From Paraburkholderia azotifigens (GTDB taxonomy: Bacteria > Pseudomonadota > Gammaproteobacteria > Burkholderiales > Burkholderiaceae), in the NCBI RefSeq assembly GCF_007995085.1, contig NZ_VOQS01000002.1, positions 29,915 through 93,914 of the forward strand: a stretch of 64,000 nucleotides of DNA, written 5' to 3'. The notes under the pieces were generated by a model. That model worked only from the letters and a program-made list of their open reading frames with translations, made no database searches and was not told where the DNA came from. Within the stretch, counting starts at the first letter, position 1. Each line of letters begins with the position of its first letter. The translations under genes and the position numbers were made by a program. Shown here piece by piece: positions 60,632-64,000 of the stretch.

Positions 60632-61795
60632 ATGGCCTACGATGGCGTAACCCAAATATTCAACTACATGGACGCGGTAACGACGCAAATCGTTGCTGAG
60701 AATGTGAGTCGAATTATTGGATGGGCCGCGCCGATTGCGGCGCTTGGCCTCACGATTCAGCTCACCATCGACGGCCTCGCTACGCTCTTGCGACCTAGCG
60801 GCGAGCCGCTGTCGCAGCTCGTAGAGAAGTTCGTCAAGTATTTTGCCATCGTAGCCATCGCCGGTGCCGGCGGGCTGTACGTAACGACTCTGGCGAGCAC
60901 TGCCATGCACCTGCCAGACGAGCTAGGGTCGGTGCTGCTGTTGAATGGCTCTACCGCCAGCGGCAGCACGAGCGCCATAGCCGGCATGATCGATTCGGCG
61001 ATGGACCACAGTCTTACGGTCATGAGAACGTTGTTCGATCAAGCAGGCATTACGTCAGAACGAGGGTTGGTCGCGCTGATACTCGGCATTGTTGTAATCA
61101 TTTCCACACTGCTGATTTGCGGAATTGGGGCTATTTCGATCCTGCTCGCCAAATTCCTGCTGGCGATCACCGTATGTTTTGGGCCATTTTTCATCCTGCT
61201 CTTGATAGTCCCGCCGCTTGTTAGTTTCTTCGGGAACTGGCTTGGCTCAGTCCTTAACTACATTTTCCTCATTGCCATGACGGCGATGAGCTTTGGAATT
61301 TTCATGCACTTCTTCGACAACGCTATTTCAGCGGCGGCGAACCCCAATCCGAACTCAGGCGCACTGATGGCAATCATCACCGCCGGCATCATCACCGTTA
61401 TGGCCGTTGTTCTCCTGAAGTCCCTGCCTGATCTAGCCGCGCGATGGACCAACGGCGTCAGTACGAAACTCGCCAGCACCTTCCCCAGCCGCGTCCCTCT
61501 CCGACCGGCAATGGCGGAGGCAAGGGTAGCGGCGGCAACAGCGGTTCGGGCAGCGGTGGCGGTACCGGAAGCGGCAGCGGGTCCGGTTCGTCAGGTTCCG
61601 CCGGCCGATCGTCCGGCAGTTCCAGCGGCGCCAGTGACGGGTATTCATATGCACGAGGCTCCCAGGGATCAGTCGGTAGCTTCGGCGGGTCGGGCTCCAG
61701 CGGTAGTTCGTCCTCAGGTTCCGGCAGCAGCAGCTCGCCGGCAGTTCACCTACCAGCTCCGGCAGTGCCAGCAGCGGTTACGCCGAGGCTCCTAA
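60632..61795 (+). CDS. virB6: VirB6-like channel protein, C-terminus frameshifted
   Basis: The first 285 residues form an intact VirB6/TrbL membrane protein with five or more helices (IIGWAAPIAALGLTIQLTIDGL, VALILGIVVIISTLLICGIGAISILLAKFLLAITVCFGPFFILLLIVPPLV, ALMAIITAGIITVMAVVLLKSLPDLAARW). After LASTFPSR the frame becomes poor, while another frame gives a sensible Gly/Ser-rich tail (RPSPTGNGGGKGSGGNSGSGSGGGTGSGSGSGSSG), and near 61740 a third frame continues as SSPTSSGSASSGYAEAPKARRTAPKTRLREES into the virB7 start. Two indels are implied, so the real gene probably ends near 61840. Confidence 0.8.
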   Translation: MAYDGVTQIFNYMDAVTTQIVAENVSRIIGWAAPIAALGLTIQLTIDGLATLLRPSGEPLSQLVEKFVKYFAIVAIAGAGGLYVTTLASTAMHLPDELGSVLLLNGSTASGSTSAIAGMIDSAMDHSLTVMRTLFDQAGITSERGLVALILGIVVIISTLLICGIGAISILLAKFLLAITVCFGPFFILLLIVPPLVSFFGNWLGSVLNYIFLIAMTAMSFGIFMHFFDNAISAAANPNPNSGALMAIITAGIITVMAVVLLKSLPDLAARWTNGVSTKLASTFPSRVPLRPAMAEARVAAATAVRAAVAVPEAAAGPVRQVPPADRPAVPAAPVTGIHMHEAPRDQSVASAGRAPAVVRPQVPAAAARRQFTYQLRQCQQRLRRGS

Positions 61796-61838
61796 GGCTC
61801 GCAGAACCGCTCCTAAAACCCGTCTCAGGGAGGAGTCG

Positions 61839-62030
61839 ATGAACACTCGCCATATCGCTGCCGGTCTGATGGTGTTGACCTCATTTGCCGGATGCGCCCA
61901 CGTTACGCCCCCGCCCGAGCCCGACATGACCAGGCTTGTTCCCGTCAACAAGACCATTCCCGAAGAGCTGCAGGGCCGTATCACGCCGCAGTCGCTCATG
62001 TCGAAAAATGCAGGAGGAACCGCACGATGA
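61839..62030 (+). CDS. virB7: VirB7-like lipoprotein
   Basis: A 63-residue lipoprotein, MNTRHIAAGLMVLTSFAGCAHVTPPPEPDMTRLVPVNKTIPEELQGRITPQSLMSKNAGGTAR, with lipobox FAGC and a Pro-rich start. VirB7 stabilises VirB9 in the outer-membrane complex. The stop overlaps the ATG of virB8. It is the only intact gene between 61.5 kb and the end. Confidence 0.65.
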   Translation: MNTRHIAAGLMVLTSFAGCAHVTPPPEPDMTRLVPVNKTIPEELQGRITPQSLMSKNAGGTAR

Positions 62031-62755
62031 TGAATCTGGCTCCTGGAAACCGGGGAAGTCGGGCGTGACGCCGATCACCGCAAACGACATTGAGAAGTAC
62101 AAGGAAGAGCGTCAAGGCCTCGAAGTCGATCTGCTTGATAAGTCCTGACATCGCGCAAGCGGGCGTGGCAAGTCAGCGCTTCGGCCATCGGCTTCGGGTT
62201 CCTCTCGCTCGCCTGGCAGGCTTCGTCATCTGGCGTTACAGCCAGCCCGATTCCGGAACACATGCTGGTCATGGACCCGAAGACGGGCGCAGTCCAGCAG
62301 GTGTCACTGATGCCAGACGAAACCACGTCTTACGGCGAGGTTGTTGATAGCTACTGGATTGCCCAGTTTGTCATCCACCACGAAGGCTATGAGTTCTACT
62401 CGGCGCAGGCCGACTACGACTTCATCGGCCTAACGGCAACCGGCGAGGTTGCGGACAGGTACCAGAAACTCTGGAACGGCGCGGACGCGCCCGACAAGAA
62501 GCTTGGCGATACCGAAATGACCCGGGTCAACGTTTCGTCGGCATTCTCGATCGCGACCACGGCATCGCGACGGTGCGTTACTCCACAACCAGAAAGTATC
62601 GTGCCCGTCCGAGCGATGAGCCGTCGAAATACTGGATCGCGACGGTTGCGTACAGGTACGCAACCAGGCCCATGACCGCGAAGCAGCGCTTCATCAACCC
62701 GTTTGGGTTGCAGGTGCTGGCCTTCCGGCCGAACGCCGAGGCTACGGAGAATTGA
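62027..62755 (+). pseudogene. virB8: VirB8-like protein with several frameshifts
   Basis: The pieces lie in three frames: SGSWKPGKSGVTPITANDIEKYKEERQGLEVDLLDKS, then SRKRAWQVSASAIGFGFLSLAW (membrane region, itself broken), then EHMLVMDPKTGAVQQVSLMPDETTSYGEVVDSYWIAQFVIHHEGYEFYSAQADYDFIGLTATGEVADRYQKLWNGADAPDKKLGDTEMTRVNVSSAFSI, then RYSTTRKYRARPSDEPSKYWIATVAYRYATRPMTAKQRFINPFGLQVLAFRP. Together they give a full VirB8 (about 235 residues), an inner-membrane scaffold of the secretion system. At least three indels are needed. Confidence 0.75.
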
Positions 62756-62757
62756 GC

Positions 62758-63640
62758 ATGCGCCTTGCAATGATTCCCTTGCTTGCCGCGCTCGCGTTCA
62801 CGGGCGTGCAGCACGCATGGGCCCGAAGAAAGATTCTCCGTACGATCATCGCATCAAGTCGATCACCTACAACCCGATCGATACCGTTGAAGTCAATTGC
62901 GTGATTGGCCTCGCGCTGACGATTACGGTTGCACCTGGCGAGCGGTACGTTACACGCCTTTGGTGACCAGGCAGCGTGGGCGCTCTCACAGAACGGCAAT
63001 CACATTTTCGTGCAGCCCACGCAGGCGAACAGCGACACGAACCTGGTGCTGGTTACCGATCGCCGCGTGTATCACCTGCTGCTGCACTTCATTGGCTCGA
63101 AAAAGGCCGACGATGGCAGTGCCGGCAACACGGCCGGGAGCTTCATCAGAACGCCGTGGGCAATGCGTTCGGCAACGATCGCGTTGAACTACAACTATCC
63201 GGACGACGACCGCCGCGCGGCGCTCGCGAAGACGAACGCGCAGCGCGTGAAGGATGCACTCGCGACGGCTTCCGATCAGGGGCTGGTGAACATGAGCTAT
63301 GAACGGTCTTACGATCCGGCGATGAACGATATCACCCCGTCAACGTGTGGGACAACTATCGCTTCACGTCTTTCAAGTTCCTCCCGAACGCCGAGTTGCC
63401 GACCATCACCTATATCAGCGCCAGCGGCAAGGAAACCGTACCTAACGTCCATATCGAAGGGACGAACCCAACATCATCGTCGCCGAACTGGTTGCCAGGG
63501 AGTGGCGAGTCCGGTCGGGCGGGCAAGGTAATCGGTGTCCTCAACCGGAACTTCAATCCCGCGCTCGGCGCAAACCCGAGCGGTACGGTTTCGCCCAACG
63601 TTCGGCGGGTGCTCAACAGGACAATGGAGATAACCGATGA
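62758..63640 (+). pseudogene. virB9: VirB9-like protein with several frameshifts
   Basis: It starts MRLAMIPLLAALAFTGVQHAWA (signal peptide), then changes frame to KKDSPYDHRIKSITYNPIDTVEVNCVIGLALTITVAPGERYVT. Next comes HAFGDQAAWALSQNGNHIFVQPTQANSDTNLVLVTDRRVYHLLLHFIGSKKADD in another frame, and after DITP another frame gives VNVWDNYRFTSFKFLPNAELPTITYISASGKETVPN. This is a complete VirB9 (CagX) protein of the outer-membrane ring with at least three indels. Its end overlaps the virB10 start (ATGA at 63637). Confidence 0.75.
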
Positions 63641-64000
63641 CCGACCGTCACGACACGCCGAATCCGTACCGGACGGCCGGCAGCCGTTCGTGGCTGGTCC
63701 CAGGCGGTCTGTTCCGGGCCTTGCTGCCTTTCTTCTGCTGATGGTCGTGGTGGCTCTCGCGCTGATCGGTTTTCTCGCGTGGCACGCGTTGCATCCGAAG
63801 CTCCCGACGCGGACCCGGCCAGCTCGAAGCGCGACCAGACGTTCGCCGGCGCGCTACCTCAACGTCACTTCACCGAGACGCCGGAGAATGCCCTACCGAG
63901 CAGTTCCCCGGAGGCAGCCCGTGCCCCTGCGATCAGCACGGAGGTCGCTGCACAAGGCCAGCAGCAGGCCTCACCGGAGGAACTGGCTAACCTGCGCCGC
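63637..64000 (+). pseudogene. virB10: VirB10-like protein, frameshifted and cut by window end
   Basis: It opens MTDRHDTPNPYRTAGSRSWLVPGG, then the reading shifts: the +1 frame gives the membrane helix GLAAFLLLMVVVALALIGFLAWHALHPK. After it a third frame yields a Pro/Ala-rich periplasmic start. VirB10 spans both membranes, and only its first 120 or so residues lie in the window. Two indels are visible. Confidence 0.6.

Overview
The window looks like a beta-proteobacterium of the Burkholderiales, most likely Paraburkholderia or Burkholderia. It is GC-rich and carries a Burkholderia-type Tad/Flp pilus operon, a MASE4-type diguanylate cyclase, a VpsR-like sigma-54 regulator and a DUF3701-type integrase. 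The first 12 kb reads as stable replicon sequence. Most of what follows is accessory DNA of a plasmid or integrated plasmid, with a replication initiator and iterons, a ParA partition locus, a coupling ATPase and a VirB-type secretion system.

Layout. 0-10.6 kb: end of an AAA ATPase-like gene, then a Tad operon (cpaB, cpaC, a small lipoprotein, a TadG-like gene, two TadE-like genes, tadZ/cpaE, tadA/cpaF, tadB, tadC). 10.6-13.3 kb: a MarR regulator, two unknown proteins and an isoprenylcysteine-methyltransferase-like membrane enzyme. 13.3-15.1 kb: IS3 and PIN-toxin fragments, a decayed gene coupled to a 45-residue membrane peptide, a RelB/ParE-type toxin-antitoxin pair with its operator, and an initiator tRNA with promoter and terminator. 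15.1-21.3 kb: sigma-54 activator, a DUF3892 protein, a Trypco2-like protein coupled to a tyrosine recombinase, a toxin-first TA pair, an integrase fragment and an AlpA-type regulator. 21.3-25 kb: a nested inverted-repeat element, small ORFs, a DUF3560 protein and a frameshifted glycine-rich secreted protein with a long 15-bp repeat array. 25-31.8 kb: a TraD/VirD4-like coupling ATPase preceded by about 1.4 kb of apparently structured, non-coding RNA on the minus strand, two plasmid proteins, a diguanylate cyclase and a small secreted protein. 32-44 kb: a defence island with a helicase-nuclease facing a three-gene SNF2 helicase / DNA methyltransferase / Type III-like restriction operon. 44-46.7 kb: DUF3701 tyrosine recombinase and partner. 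46.7-52.6 kb: plasmid maintenance, with DnaA boxes, RepB, iterons, ParA/small partner and partition repeats, followed by a decayed second copy of the partition locus and a broken RES toxin. 52.6-64 kb: TrbM, membrane protein, tandem H-NS-type protein, then virB1 to virB10.

How they fit. The Tad proteins form one pilus machine: secretin CpaC, ATPase TadA, TadB/TadC membrane platform, TadZ localiser and pseudopilins TadE/G. The VirB proteins, together with the coupling ATPase 28 kb away, would form a conjugation apparatus; no relaxase is visible here. RepB, iterons and ParA point to autonomous replication at some stage.

The most unusual item is the 26.85-28.3 kb region. It has no convincing protein but many hairpins. 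On the minus strand their loops are mainly GNRA or UUCG, several stems need G-U wobble pairs that exist only on that strand, and two 7-nt hairpin loops about 780 nt apart are perfectly complementary. This fits a large structured RNA with a kissing loop. From about 61.5 kb to the end, nearly every virB gene carries several frameshifts, so either this end is decaying or the consensus there has indel errors.
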